The position numbers were made by a program, and so were the translations under genes. This document shows positions 1 to 8,487 of a stretch of DNA of 64,000 bases, in pieces; within the stretch, counting starts at the first letter, position 1, and each line of letters starts with the position of its first letter. The notes under the pieces are model-generated. The model did no database searches, was not told the origin of the DNA, and saw nothing but the letters and a program-made list of their open reading frames with translations. Origin of the DNA: Lacihabitans sp. CS3-21 (lineage in GTDB: Bacteria; Bacteroidota; Bacteroidia; Cytophagales; Spirosomataceae). Where the stretch lies: contig NZ_RJUD01000002.1 in NCBI RefSeq assembly GCF_024343675.1, positions 186,001 to 250,000 of the forward strand. The letters run 5' to 3'.

Positions 1-76
1 TTTATAAGTGGTTTATGTTTTTAGAATTCTTCTTAATTATAAAAGGCGTAAATTGCGGAGCATTATTAAATAAAGA

Positions 77-655
77 ATGAACGAAAAAGAAATTATTGAA
101 CGTAGCGGTGGCGTATGTGAATTGTCTGGAACATCAGACAACCTACAGATTTATGAAGTGAGCCACGCTCCAAACGACTCCAACGATTCTTTTGCTTACA
201 TCAGCGAAAATTGTATAGAGCAAATAGTGGACAAAAACGCCACAGATGCCAACTTTTGGAGATGCCTGAACGACAGCATGTGGAGCGAAGTGCCGGCCGT
301 AAAAGTTTTGGCTTGGAGAATGTTGGATAGATTAAAATCTGAAGGTTGGCCGGGTGATTTATTGGATATGCTTTATCTCGACGAGGAAATTTTGGCTTGG
401 GCACAAGCAGGTGCTGATCAACCCGAAGGTGAGGGCGACCCTGTTCATAAAGACAGCAACGGAGCATTATTGGCCGATGGCGACACGGTAGTTTTGACCA
501 AAGACCTCAACGTAAAAGGCACCACATTTACTGCCAAACGTGGAACGGCGGTAAGAAATATCAGATTGGTAGATGACAATCCCGAACACATAGAAGGCAA
601 AGTAAACGGCACGCAGATAGTGATTTTGACGAAGTTTACGAAGAAATCTAGTTGA
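77..655 (+). CDS. PhnA-domain protein
   Basis: 192 aa protein of the PhnA/YjdM family. The N-terminus (ERSGGVCELSG) matches the short Cys-containing segment of Bacteroidota PhnA proteins. The C-terminal PhnA domain spans about residues 124-190 (DSNGALLADGDTVVLTKDL and onward), a small beta-rich KOW-like fold. The middle (about 75-110) is Trp- and acid-rich. The family is named after a gene beside the E. coli phosphonate cluster, but a role in phosphonate use is not established and nothing here supports one. No signal peptide is visible, so it is probably cytosolic. It stands alone, ends in a strong hairpin, and is convergent with the TonB_C gene. The family call is firm; the function is unknown. 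Confidence 0.85.
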   Translation: MNEKEIIERSGGVCELSGTSDNLQIYEVSHAPNDSNDSFAYISENCIEQIVDKNATDANFWRCLNDSMWSEVPAVKVLAWRMLDRLKSEGWPGDLLDMLYLDEEILAWAQAGADQPEGEGDPVHKDSNGALLADGDTVVLTKDLNVKGTTFTAKRGTAVRNIRLVDDNPEHIEGKVNGTQIVILTKFTKKSS

Positions 656-681
656 TTTTATTTTTTGAAGATTTTATTTTG

Positions 682-724
682 AGCAGATTAGAAACATCAA
701 AACTTCTAATCTGCTTTTTTATTT
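682..724. terminator. Bidirectional hairpin terminator between convergent genes
   Basis: A perfect 12-bp stem (AGCAGATTAGAA at 682-693 with TTCTAATCTGCT at 704-715) encloses a 10-nt loop and is followed by a T run on the plus strand. It lies between the PhnA-domain stop and the TonB_C stop, and the plus-strand T run overlaps the end of the TonB_C gene. It fits an intrinsic terminator for the PhnA-domain gene. Confidence 0.8.
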
Positions 725-1159
725 AAACACAATAGGCATGTGGTAATAACAACGTGCATTTCTGTAGTTTACTTGCCCCGGTTTCCATTTTGGCATTAGT
801 TTTATGACTCTTTTGGCTTCTTCATCGCATGTTGGGCATAAACTTCGTAAAATTTCTACATCGCCGATGGAGCCGTCTTTTTCTATTACAAATCTTAAGT
901 TTACCTTTCCTTTTTTGGTGGCTACGGCCTCGTTGATATACTCAGATATGAATTTATACATTTCTTTTTGCCCGCCGATATATTCTGGCCTTTTGTCCAC
1001 CCCTATAAAAATTATATCATTGGGGTGGTCTTTGGGATTTTTGAGTGTGTCGGCTGATGCTACATTATATTGAGTATTGTGTTTTTCTATATATAATTTG
1101 TTCAAGGGGATGGAACTGAAAATAAGGAAACTAATTTTTGTTATGAGTAAAATAGTCAT
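719..1159 (-). CDS. Stand-alone TonB C-terminal domain protein
   Basis: 146 aa. An N-terminal hydrophobic stretch (about residues 1-20) could be an anchor or signal. It is followed by a TonB_C-like domain (about 50-146) with the PEYIGGQKEMYKF entry motif, a central RFVIEKDGSIGDVEIL strand and the WKPGQ...YHMPIVF end. The same domain ends the neighbouring M56 protein (PEFVGGQAKMYQY, FVVEDDGSIGDVNV, WKPGV, YYNMPIVY), so this looks like a diverged tandem copy without the peptidase part. The gap to the M56 stop is 17 nt, so it is probably the last gene of the BlaI-M56 operon. TonB_C domains normally contact outer-membrane receptors; which partner this one has is unknown. Confidence 0.75.
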   Translation of the reverse strand: MTILLITKISFLIFSSIPLNKLYIEKHNTQYNVASADTLKNPKDHPNDIIFIGVDKRPEYIGGQKEMYKFISEYINEAVATKKGKVNLRFVIEKDGSIGDVEILRSLCPTCDEEAKRVIKLMPKWKPGQVNYRNARCYYHMPIVFK

Positions 1160-1176
1160 TGAATTTCATTTTTATA

Positions 1177-2442
1177 TCAGTCGAGTCTGTAAACAATAGG
1201 CATGTTGTAGTATACCCTTACATTTTTCCCGTTTTGCACACCAGGTTTCCAGCGAGGCATGCTTTTAACAACTCTTATTGCTTCTTCATCACAGCCAAAA
1301 CCAATTCCTTTCATCACGTTAACGTCGCCAATAGATCCATCGTCTTCAACCACAAATTTCACAAAAACTCTACCCGATATATTCGCTCTTTGAGCTGCTG
1401 CAGGGTATTTTATATTTTCACCGAGATACTGATACATTTTAGCTTGTCCACCAACAAATTCTGGGTTCTGCTCCACCGCTGTAAAAATCTCTCTTTTCTG
1501 TATCTTCAACGCAGCATCGGCTACATCAATTGGTGGTGCTGGTGGCGGAGGCGGTGGTATTCCAACTTTTTCTTCTTTTAAAATATCAATCTCAACAGGT
1601 TCATTTACCGAATTATCAGAGCATGATACCGAGCTGACCATTACGGCCATGAATAGGATAGGGGCCACCACGCCATATTTCAAAATCGCCCAATTGTTAG
1701 ATTTTCCTTTCAAAAGCATCTGAATTCTGATTTTTAGCGTCGATTTTTTATGGAATTGTTGCACAAAAAGATGTTCAGGTGCAATTTTGAATTGTTTGCT
1801 GAGCAAGAGTGTAGCATAATCTGCCACCGTGGGCAAAGTGCGGCTGGCTTCTTCGTCGGCCAAAAACTCATGGAGGTTTTTGATAGTGGCTCTGTAAAGA
1901 TAAACGACCGGATTGCACCAAAATACCATGGTAAGCAGCTCAAAGAAGAACAAATCGAGGAAATGCAATTGAAGGGTATGCACCCGTTCATGTGCCCGAA
2001 TTGTACGGAAATGGGGTAGTTTTTTGTCGATTTTGATAATCCCAAAAAACGAAAAGGCATTGCTTTCGTTAAAACTCGGTGACTGAATAATGGCATAAGC
2101 TCTTGCCACTCCAAAGGCCAACTTTAAAAATAAAAAAGCGACTATAGTAAGGTACAGAATACTGATAATCAACACCCAGTTGAGTTTGTGCTCGGTGTTT
2201 TGAGAAACCACCAGTTCAGGAAGGTCGTATTCGTAAATTAAGCTTTGAATTTGACCCGCTAAAGCCCAGGTTTTTACAGAGCTGAGATTGGCAAATGGTA
2301 GTAACACCGAAATGATACTGCTGCCAATCAGATAAAATCTGTTGACCTGATGGAAGGTTTCTTTGCGGAGAAATAACCAGTAAATGGCATAAAATACCAC
2401 CAAAAATAAGTTGATTTGGACGAACGGGATTAGCTTTTCCAT
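1177..2442 (-). CDS. M56 (BlaR1-like) membrane peptidase fused to TonB C-terminal domain
   Basis: 421 aa integral membrane protein. Hydrophobic segments lie near residues 5-25, 37-50, 90-115 and 165-185. The zinc motif HERVH (151-155) with a downstream ...ADEEA segment is the M56/BlaR1 peptidase signature. Another membrane segment (about 255-275) is followed by a Pro-rich linker (PPPPPPAPP) and a periplasmic TonB_C domain from about 321 to the end. BlaR1-type proteins sense a signal and inactivate the BlaI repressor. The extra TonB domain is common in Bacteroidota members and may couple sensing to outer-membrane transport. The BlaI stop lies 2 nt upstream of this start, so the two are co-transcribed. 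The inducing signal is unknown and no beta-lactamase is nearby. Confidence 0.85.
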   Translation of the reverse strand: MEKLIPFVQINLFLVVFYAIYWLFLRKETFHQVNRFYLIGSSIISVLLPFANLSSVKTWALAGQIQSLIYEYDLPELVVSQNTEHKLNWVLIISILYLTIVAFLFLKLAFGVARAYAIIQSPSFNESNAFSFFGIIKIDKKLPHFRTIRAHERVHTLQLHFLDLFFFELLTMVFWCNPVVYLYRATIKNLHEFLADEEASRTLPTVADYATLLLSKQFKIAPEHLFVQQFHKKSTLKIRIQMLLKGKSNNWAILKYGVVAPILFMAVMVSSVSCSDNSVNEPVEIDILKEEKVGIPPPPPPAPPIDVADAALKIQKREIFTAVEQNPEFVGGQAKMYQYLGENIKYPAAAQRANISGRVFVKFVVEDDGSIGDVNVMKGIGFGCDEEAIRVVKSMPRWKPGVQNGKNVRVYYNMPIVYRLD

Positions 2443-2444
2443 AA

Positions 2445-2819
2445 TTATTGCCGTTTTTTCATTTCTTCAATCATTTTCAAAATTTCATCAGCTTCTTTGA
2501 GGTCTATTTGTTCGTTTTCCATAAAAAACGACATCATAGCACGGGCGGAGTTGTCGAAATAACCAGCTCTTAGCTTGTTGGTGACAAACGCCCTGTAGTC
2601 TTCTTTGGTCACTGCTGGATAATACTGGTGGGTTTTTCCATAGGCAATATGTTTTACGAATCCCTTGGTTTCAAGTATTCTGATGATGGTAGAAACGGTA
2701 TTATAGGCGGGTTTTGGCTCAGGTAACACTTCTAAAACGTCCTTTACAAAGGCACTTCCTTGTTGCCACAATACTTGCATTATTTCCTCTTCAGCTTTGG
2801 TCAATTCTTTTAAATTCAT
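2445..2819 (-). CDS. BlaI/MecI/CopY family transcriptional repressor
   Basis: 124 aa winged-helix repressor. MNLKELTKAEEEIMQVLWQ opens the DNA-binding domain, AYNTVSTIIRILETKGFV is the recognition region, and a C-terminal helical dimerisation part follows (about 80-124). The ATG at 2819 is preferred over an in-frame GTG at 2822. It is the first gene of a three-gene minus-strand operon (BlaI, M56-TonB, TonB_C). In this family, proteolysis triggered by the M56 partner releases the repressor from dyad operators. Three 16-bp dyads spaced exactly 20 bp apart lie directly upstream (2829-2884) and are the likely autoregulatory sites. Confidence 0.88.
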   Translation of the reverse strand: MNLKELTKAEEEIMQVLWQQGSAFVKDVLEVLPEPKPAYNTVSTIIRILETKGFVKHIAYGKTHQYYPAVTKEDYRAFVTNKLRAGYFDNSARAMMSFFMENEQIDLKEADEILKMIEEMKKRQ

Positions 2820-2828
2820 CACTAGATA

Positions 2829-2884
2829 GTTTGTTTAATCAAACATAAAACTATTATTTTAGTTTTGCAACTATTTTGTTAGTT
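2829..2884. promoter_or_regulatory. Three phased 16-bp dyads upstream of blaI-like gene
   Basis: Three imperfect palindromes of 16 bp start at 2829, 2849 and 2869. The outer two of the downstream-to-upstream order read AACTA-N6-TAGTT (2849-2864 and 2869-2884), and the one nearest the gene reads GTTTG-N6-CAAAC (2829-2844). The 20-bp step is close to two helical turns, so a dimeric repressor would sit on one DNA face. They cover the region 10-65 bp upstream of the BlaI start. The operator role is inferred. Confidence 0.55.
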
Positions 2885-2909
2885 TTTTTTCAAAAATATT
2901 TTGAATATT

Positions 2910-3084
2910 GGTACGCTGATTACGCAGATATTTAAATAACGCTGATTTTTACGGATATTTTTTGTAATTAACGTCATCCGTGTGCCATCGTTTTCGTGAA
3001 GATTGAAGTAGGGCTGCCTATCAAGAATATTTTTTAAAATTCGTGTAAATCTGTGTTCGATTGATCCGTTTCATCTGCGTGCCA
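2910..3084. repeat. Degenerate 'ctgcgt/atccgtgt' intergenic inverted repeat
   Basis: The left half (from 2910) contains ACGCTGATTACGCAGAT and AACGCTGATTTTTACGGAT. The right half (3040-3084) contains TTCGTGTAAATCTGTGT and ATCCGTTTCATCTGCGTGCC, which is roughly the reverse complement. This is a non-coding, word-like degenerate repeat. A related copy lies at 62575-62607. No gene or RNA is seen in the rest of the 355-bp gap. Confidence 0.5.
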
Positions 3085-3177
3085 TTCAACGAATGCTTTA
3101 TTCTGAAATTCTTATCTCAACAGAAGCATGTATTTTTTCAAAACAAAAGCTTATTTTTGGTGCAAATACCTTAAAAT

Positions 3178-5448
3178 ATGTCTTCAGCTCAGCCACCCAA
3201 AGACTTTACCGGCTTAAAACAGATGAGTAAGAATTCTTCAATTGCTGCGGGTTGGCCTGCCATCTCATCAAGTATAAAACATGTTTTTGGTGCTATGCCG
3301 GTGGCCAGAGGTTTAAAAACACTCTTTAATCTTAACCAAAAAGGCGGTGTGGACTGTCCAAGTTGTGCCTGGCCTGACCCAGACGACCACAGGTCAGGAT
3401 TGGGTGAATATTGCGAAAATGGAGCCAAAGCCATTGCTGATGAAGCCACAACGCTCAAGGCCACACCTGTTTTTTTTCAGAGATATTCGGTAGCCGAAAT
3501 GGCCTCAAAGTCGGATTACTGGCTGGGACAACAGGGTCGATTGACGCATCCCATGGTAATAAGAGAAGGTCAAAGCCATTATGAAAAGATCACTTGGGAG
3601 GGTGCTTTTGAGTTAATATCCAAAGAATTAAATGATCTCAAAAGCCCAGATGAGGCTATTTTTTATACCTCCGGGCGATCAAGCAATGAAGCCGCATTTC
3701 TTTATCAATTGTTTATCAGGGCTTTTGGAACCAATAATCTGCCAGACTGCTCCAACATGTGCCATGAGTCCAGTGGTGTGGCTTTGACAGAAACATTGGG
3801 TTTGGGTAAAGGTTCTGTGACATTAGATGATTTTGAAAAGGCAGAGGTAATTGTTATAATGGGACAGAATCCAGGGACAAATCACCCTAGAATGCTCACC
3901 ACCCTAGAAAAAGCCAAGAAAAATGGGGCCAAAATAGTAGCTATTAACCCATTGTTTGAAACTGGTCTTTTGGGATTTAAAAACCCTCAAACCATGCAAG
4001 GCTTGTTTGGACAAGGAGCGACTTTGACAGATTTGTATTTACAAATTAGAATCAATGGCGATCTGGCATTACTTAAGGCCGTAGGTAAGAAACTGATTGA
4101 TTTAGAGGCTATTGATTTTGATTTTATACAAAAGAATACAGATGGCTATAGTGATTTTCTTAAACAATTTGAAACTGTTGATATCGAAAGTTTGCTTGAA
4201 GATGCAGGTATTTCATTGGGACAATTTGATGAGTTAGTCAATTTGTTGGCCGAAAATTCTAAAATTATAGTTTGCTGGGCGATGGGACTTACCCAACACA
4301 AAAACTCGGTGGCCACCATTCAGGAAGTCGTGAATCTATTGCTTTTGAGGGGATCTATCGGAAAAGAAGGTGCGGGTACGTGTCCTGTGCGTGGGCATAG
4401 CAATGTGCAGGGCGACCGCACCGTTGGCATTATGCACAAACCTTCTGCAGCATTTAATGAGGCGATTGAAAAGAATTTTGGATTTACGCCACCTCAGCAA
4501 CATGGATATGATGTGGTAGAGGCCATTGAGGCCATGTATGAAAAAAAGGCCAAAGTGTTTTTTGCCTTGGGGGGCAATTTCCTTTCGGCTTCACCCGATA
4601 CTGAGTATACAGCCCAAGCCATGAAAAACTGCAGTTTAACGGTGCAGGTTTCTACAAAACTCAACCGCAGCCATTTGATTCATGGCAAAACTGCCTTGAT
4701 TTTGCCGTGTTTAGGACGTACCGACAAAGATTTTCAAAAATCTGGTGAGCAGTTTGTGACCACCGAAAATTCGATGGGTGTGGTGCAAAAATCACAAGGT
4801 GTGCTAAATCCTTTGTCAGAAGACATGATGTCTGAACCCGCTATTGTTGCACATTTGGCCCATAAAGTATTGGGAAATAAGCATGATATGAATTGGTTGG
4901 CTTATATCGAAAATTATACTTTGATACGTGAAGACATTGCCAAAACCATTGAAGGATTTAAAAATTTTGAGGAAAAAGTAACTCAAGACGGAGGGTTTTA
5001 TTTGCCCAATGCTCCAAGAGAGGGAAAGTTTAAAACCTCATCAGGAAAAGCCAAATTCACGGTAAATATTTGGGAGAAGCTTTCTGTAAAACCTAATGAA
5101 TATTTAATGATGACCATTAGAAGTCACGACCAGTTTAATACAACGGTTTATGGGTTAAATGATAGATATAGGGGGATTTATAATGAGCGAAGAATTGTAT
5201 TTATGAATCCAAAAGACATGTTTAAAGCTGGATTTGAAAACTACGAAAAAGTGGATATTATTAACGAATTTGGCGGCATAAAACGCATTGCGGAATGTTT
5301 TTTGGTTGTTCCTTATAATATTCCAATGGGTTGTTTGGCCACCTATTTTCCTGAAGCCAATGTGTTGGTTCCTTTACACGCCAAAGCGGATGGTAGCCAA
5401 ACACCAGCTAGTAAAAGTGTGGTCGTAAAACTAGAAAAAATCAAATAG
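3178..5448 (+). CDS. YdeP/FdhF-family molybdopterin oxidoreductase
   Basis: 756 aa, typical for the FdhF/YdeP family of formate-dehydrogenase-alpha-like enzymes. Cys60, Cys63 and Cys79 near the N-terminus fit a reduced cluster-binding region. The bis-MGD core runs through the middle, and Cys195 in NMCHESSG is the likely molybdenum ligand. The C-terminal dinucleotide-binding domain runs from about 640 (TIRSHDQFNTT). There is no signal peptide or twin-Arg motif, so it is probably cytoplasmic. No electron-transfer subunits or Mo-cofactor genes are adjacent. YdeP in E. coli has been linked to acid resistance, but the true substrate of this family is unsettled. The family is certain; the reaction is not. 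Confidence 0.9.
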   Translation: MSSAQPPKDFTGLKQMSKNSSIAAGWPAISSSIKHVFGAMPVARGLKTLFNLNQKGGVDCPSCAWPDPDDHRSGLGEYCENGAKAIADEATTLKATPVFFQRYSVAEMASKSDYWLGQQGRLTHPMVIREGQSHYEKITWEGAFELISKELNDLKSPDEAIFYTSGRSSNEAAFLYQLFIRAFGTNNLPDCSNMCHESSGVALTETLGLGKGSVTLDDFEKAEVIVIMGQNPGTNHPRMLTTLEKAKKNGAKIVAINPLFETGLLGFKNPQTMQGLFGQGATLTDLYLQIRINGDLALLKAVGKKLIDLEAIDFDFIQKNTDGYSDFLKQFETVDIESLLEDAGISLGQFDELVNLLAENSKIIVCWAMGLTQHKNSVATIQEVVNLLLLRGSIGKEGAGTCPVRGHSNVQGDRTVGIMHKPSAAFNEAIEKNFGFTPPQQHGYDVVEAIEAMYEKKAKVFFALGGNFLSASPDTEYTAQAMKNCSLTVQVSTKLNRSHLIHGKTALILPCLGRTDKDFQKSGEQFVTTENSMGVVQKSQGVLNPLSEDMMSEPAIVAHLAHKVLGNKHDMNWLAYIENYTLIREDIAKTIEGFKNFEEKVTQDGGFYLPNAPREGKFKTSSGKAKFTVNIWEKLSVKPNEYLMMTIRSHDQFNTTVYGLNDRYRGIYNERRIVFMNPKDMFKAGFENYEKVDIINEFGGIKRIAECFLVVPYNIPMGCLATYFPEANVLVPLHAKADGSQTPASKSVVVKLEKIK

Positions 5449-5575
5449 TTTGGTCCTTTTCCTTTCTAATTAAGTGTTTATTGGACACAAAAAAATTGCT
5501 AAAATTATTTTTTTAAAATCAAATATCGTATTTTTCGGGCACTATTAACTGTAGGCTCTAACCCAAAAGGAACTA

Positions 5576-8485
5576 ATGAAGAAAACGATGTACAGTATCA
5601 CATTGATGCTGTGTTATTTTGTGTCAATTTCACAAGAAATCAAGCAAAAAGTTCAACTTAACTTTTCAAATCTCTCTCAAAAACTTCAGCAATCAAGAAC
5701 TGAGAAAACATCAGGTTTAGGTAATTTGTCAAATTCAGAGACCATCATCAGTCTTCCCTTATTAGATGGTAGGTTTGCAGATTTTAAAATGGTGGAATAC
5801 CTAATAGTCCCAGAGAATTCAAAGACTGATATCAGGACTTATTATGGTGTGAAAGTTGGTGATGCTTTAGTTACTTGCAGAGTGACGCTCACCAAAGAAA
5901 AACTAATGGCGAGTGTTATCGAAAATGGACAAACTATCATTCTGGAAAAAGTTACTGGTTCATTATTGAGTAATGAATATCAAGTTTTTGTCCAAAAAAA
6001 AAGCTCAGAGTTGTGCCATAATATTGAAGAACAAATTAAAAATGGTAGAATAGCCGAGAAACGGGGTATTTCGAATTATAGCTACGGCAGTTCGCTCAAA
6101 ATCTATAAATTGGCTTTAATAGTAACCAATGAGTTTTACGCAGATTATGTTAACGATGCAGGTGTAAATGCTGAAATAGTGGCGATTGTCAACAATATGA
6201 ATGCACTCTATGAAAAAGAAGTGGCAGTAAGAATGACTTTGGTGTCGCCTAATAATCCTGCAAGTGGCAATTTTTTTTATAGAAAAACTGAAGATACTTA
6301 TTCAGTGAATGGTGTTGGTGGATATTATCAAAATCTTACCGCAGTTAGAACAGAGATAGATTCTCGATTTGGAAATGCTAATTATGATTTGGGACATTGT
6401 CTACACAATTCTGGTGGTGGTGTTGCTGGTTTAGGTGTTGTTTGTAATTCGACCAATAAAGGGAGAGGTTGGTCTGGTAGCACAACTGCGAATAGTATTC
6501 TGCTTTTTGCTCATGAGCTTGGGCACCAATTTGATGCACCGCATACTTTTAATGGAACTGGAACAGGTAACTGTAGTGTAGGAAATAGGGACAATGGTAC
6601 GGCCTTCGAACCAGGTAGTGGAAGTACCATTATGTCATATTTTGGGACTTGTCTTTCTACTTTTAATCTCACTGGCTCTGAAACTGGATATTTTCACAGC
6701 AATTCTTTAGAAAGAATGTCTGCTTATATTGTTTCAAATTTATCTGGAGATGGGGGCACTTGTGGTACTTCTTCCGCTACAGGAAACGTTGCACCTGTTG
6801 TGAATGCAGGTACGGCTTTTTCTATTCCCAAAAATACCCCGTTTAAACTAAAAGGGACAGCAACAGATGCCAACAACGATGCTCTCAGTTATACTTGGGA
6901 GCAATACGATTTGGCAGTGGTCTCTGATACTGCCAGACTAGGCCACATAGCCAATAGCCTAGGCATCAACGCAGTAAACAGTTCTACCGCTCCATTGTTT
7001 CGTAGTAAACAGTCCTCAACCGGCGAAAGGACATTTCCAAATATGGCCTTTGTTTTGAATAATAGCAATAACCCAGTAGATAGAGAAGGGGAAGATTTAT
7101 CCAATGTGAGCCGAACTTTGAATTTTAGGTTAACTGCTAGAGATAATAAAAATGGCGGAGGAGGCGTGCATTGTGCAGCAGTAGCTATAACCGTTGATGC
7201 CGCAAAAGGTCCTTTATCTGTTACTTCGCCTAATACATCAATAATTATAGCCGCTGGTGCATCACATACAGTAACTTGGGCTGTAAACAGTACCAATTCT
7301 CTGAGTCCAAATGTTAAAATTCTTCTCTCTATTGATGGAGGAGGATCATTTCCATTTATTTTGTCTTCGTCAACTTCCAATGATGGTAGCGAGTCTGTTG
7401 TTATTCCATCCAATGTGCCCAATTCTACTTTAGCTAGAATAATTGTTGCAAGTAATAACAGTTCTACAGCTGAGTTTTTTGATGCCTCAGATGTGAATTT
7501 TAGCATTACTTCATCGTGTTTGGTAAAATCCTCTATAGTCTGTACGGAAACCCCTGTTAGTGCAATGGCTGGTAATGCCTCTTTAAACTTGAGTATGAGC
7601 CAGATAGTTGCTAACAAAGTACTTGGGAACTCCAAAGCTTATTCGACAGTGGGTATAGGGACATATCCTGTTATTAACTATACTGATAATACATTTTCAA
7701 CTTGTCAAACATCTGAGTGGGGTAACGAAAAAGCAGTATTAGTACCATTTCAAGTTTCTGAAACAGGTAATTACTCAATTTCATTAAATTTTCAAGGATT
7801 TGCTGTATATAGCATATTTACATCAAACTCTTCCTTTAATTGTAATACAACATTTTATGGTGGTAACTCTTATGCAGCAATTGGCTGGTTTTCATCAAGA
7901 ACAATTAATTTGAATTCTTGCACAACTTATTATGCATTACTTTATGATTTAAATAGTTCAAACACTTCAATTACATTAAATTTAAGTGGTCCGGGTGATT
8001 TTCTTGAGATTCAAAATATGCCATCCGGCTACTCTTACACCTACGCAGCAGTTAACCAAAGTAATAATCTTATAGAAGACGTTTCACCTTCTTCTAACTT
8101 TACAAATACAGCGGCTGGGACTTACAAAATTTATGGTTTAATGTATGCCAATGGGTTTAATACCAATACTTTAACTGGAAAAACTATCGAGCAAGCCTAC
8201 GGCTTGGGGAGCTGTATTTTGTTTAGCAATAATTCGAAACCTGTCACTATTATTCCCAATCCTTGTGCCCCCACGGTCGAGCTTATTCATCCCACACACG
8301 ATATTACAACAGGCACAGTAACGAAAGTAGCTGCTAGCGGAGTGGGAGGGAAGATTACAGCCAGCAACTGGGTAACGGGCTCTGGAACTCGGGCAACTTA
8401 TACGGCACGTGCAATAGAACTAAAAGAAGGTTTTGTGGCAGAACAAGGTACGATATTTAGAGCGGAGGTGGGTGGCTGTAATTAA
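5576..8485 (+). CDS. Secreted reprolysin-like metzincin protease with 3-coathanger C-terminus
   Basis: 969 aa. A signal peptide covers about 1-20 (ends SISQ), followed by a propeptide-like region to about 175. A zinc metallopeptidase domain (about 178-400) has HELGHQFDAPH at 313-323 (ligands His313, His317, His323, base Glu314) and a Met-turn STIMSYFGTC. After that come PKD/Ig-like repeats (about 405-660), a less conserved region, and a C-terminal 3-coathanger stack domain (about 895-969) ending in GGCN. The usual metzincin Gly in HExxHxxGxxH is Asp320 here. The protein is probably exported and cell-surface attached or secreted, with the C-terminal GCX-COOH module as the likely sorting element. 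It is convergent with the SWIM gene, with 2 nt between the stops. Confidence 0.88.
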   Translation: MKKTMYSITLMLCYFVSISQEIKQKVQLNFSNLSQKLQQSRTEKTSGLGNLSNSETIISLPLLDGRFADFKMVEYLIVPENSKTDIRTYYGVKVGDALVTCRVTLTKEKLMASVIENGQTIILEKVTGSLLSNEYQVFVQKKSSELCHNIEEQIKNGRIAEKRGISNYSYGSSLKIYKLALIVTNEFYADYVNDAGVNAEIVAIVNNMNALYEKEVAVRMTLVSPNNPASGNFFYRKTEDTYSVNGVGGYYQNLTAVRTEIDSRFGNANYDLGHCLHNSGGGVAGLGVVCNSTNKGRGWSGSTTANSILLFAHELGHQFDAPHTFNGTGTGNCSVGNRDNGTAFEPGSGSTIMSYFGTCLSTFNLTGSETGYFHSNSLERMSAYIVSNLSGDGGTCGTSSATGNVAPVVNAGTAFSIPKNTPFKLKGTATDANNDALSYTWEQYDLAVVSDTARLGHIANSLGINAVNSSTAPLFRSKQSSTGERTFPNMAFVLNNSNNPVDREGEDLSNVSRTLNFRLTARDNKNGGGGVHCAAVAITVDAAKGPLSVTSPNTSIIIAAGASHTVTWAVNSTNSLSPNVKILLSIDGGGSFPFILSSSTSNDGSESVVIPSNVPNSTLARIIVASNNSSTAEFFDASDVNFSITSSCLVKSSIVCTETPVSAMAGNASLNLSMSQIVANKVLGNSKAYSTVGIGTYPVINYTDNTFSTCQTSEWGNEKAVLVPFQVSETGNYSISLNFQGFAVYSIFTSNSSFNCNTTFYGGNSYAAIGWFSSRTINLNSCTTYYALLYDLNSSNTSITLNLSGPGDFLEIQNMPSGYSYTYAAVNQSNNLIEDVSPSSNFTNTAAGTYKIYGLMYANGFNTNTLTGKTIEQAYGLGSCILFSNNSKPVTIIPNPCAPTVELIHPTHDITTGTVTKVAASGVGGKITASNWVTGSGTRATYTARAIELKEGFVAEQGTIFRAEVGGCN

Positions 8486-8487
8486 AA

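Noticed and set aside
77-655. Phosphonate degradation gene
   Set aside because: PhnA-domain proteins carry the name from gene position only, and no phn partners are present.
1159-1581. 140-codon plus-strand frame antisense to the M56 gene
   Set aside because: Its sequence mirrors the M56-TonB region and has no features of a real protein.
6889-7635. 248-codon open frame on the minus strand inside the metzincin gene
   Set aside because: It lies fully antisense to a gene with clear domains, has low-complexity hydrophobic composition and no recognisable family or start context.
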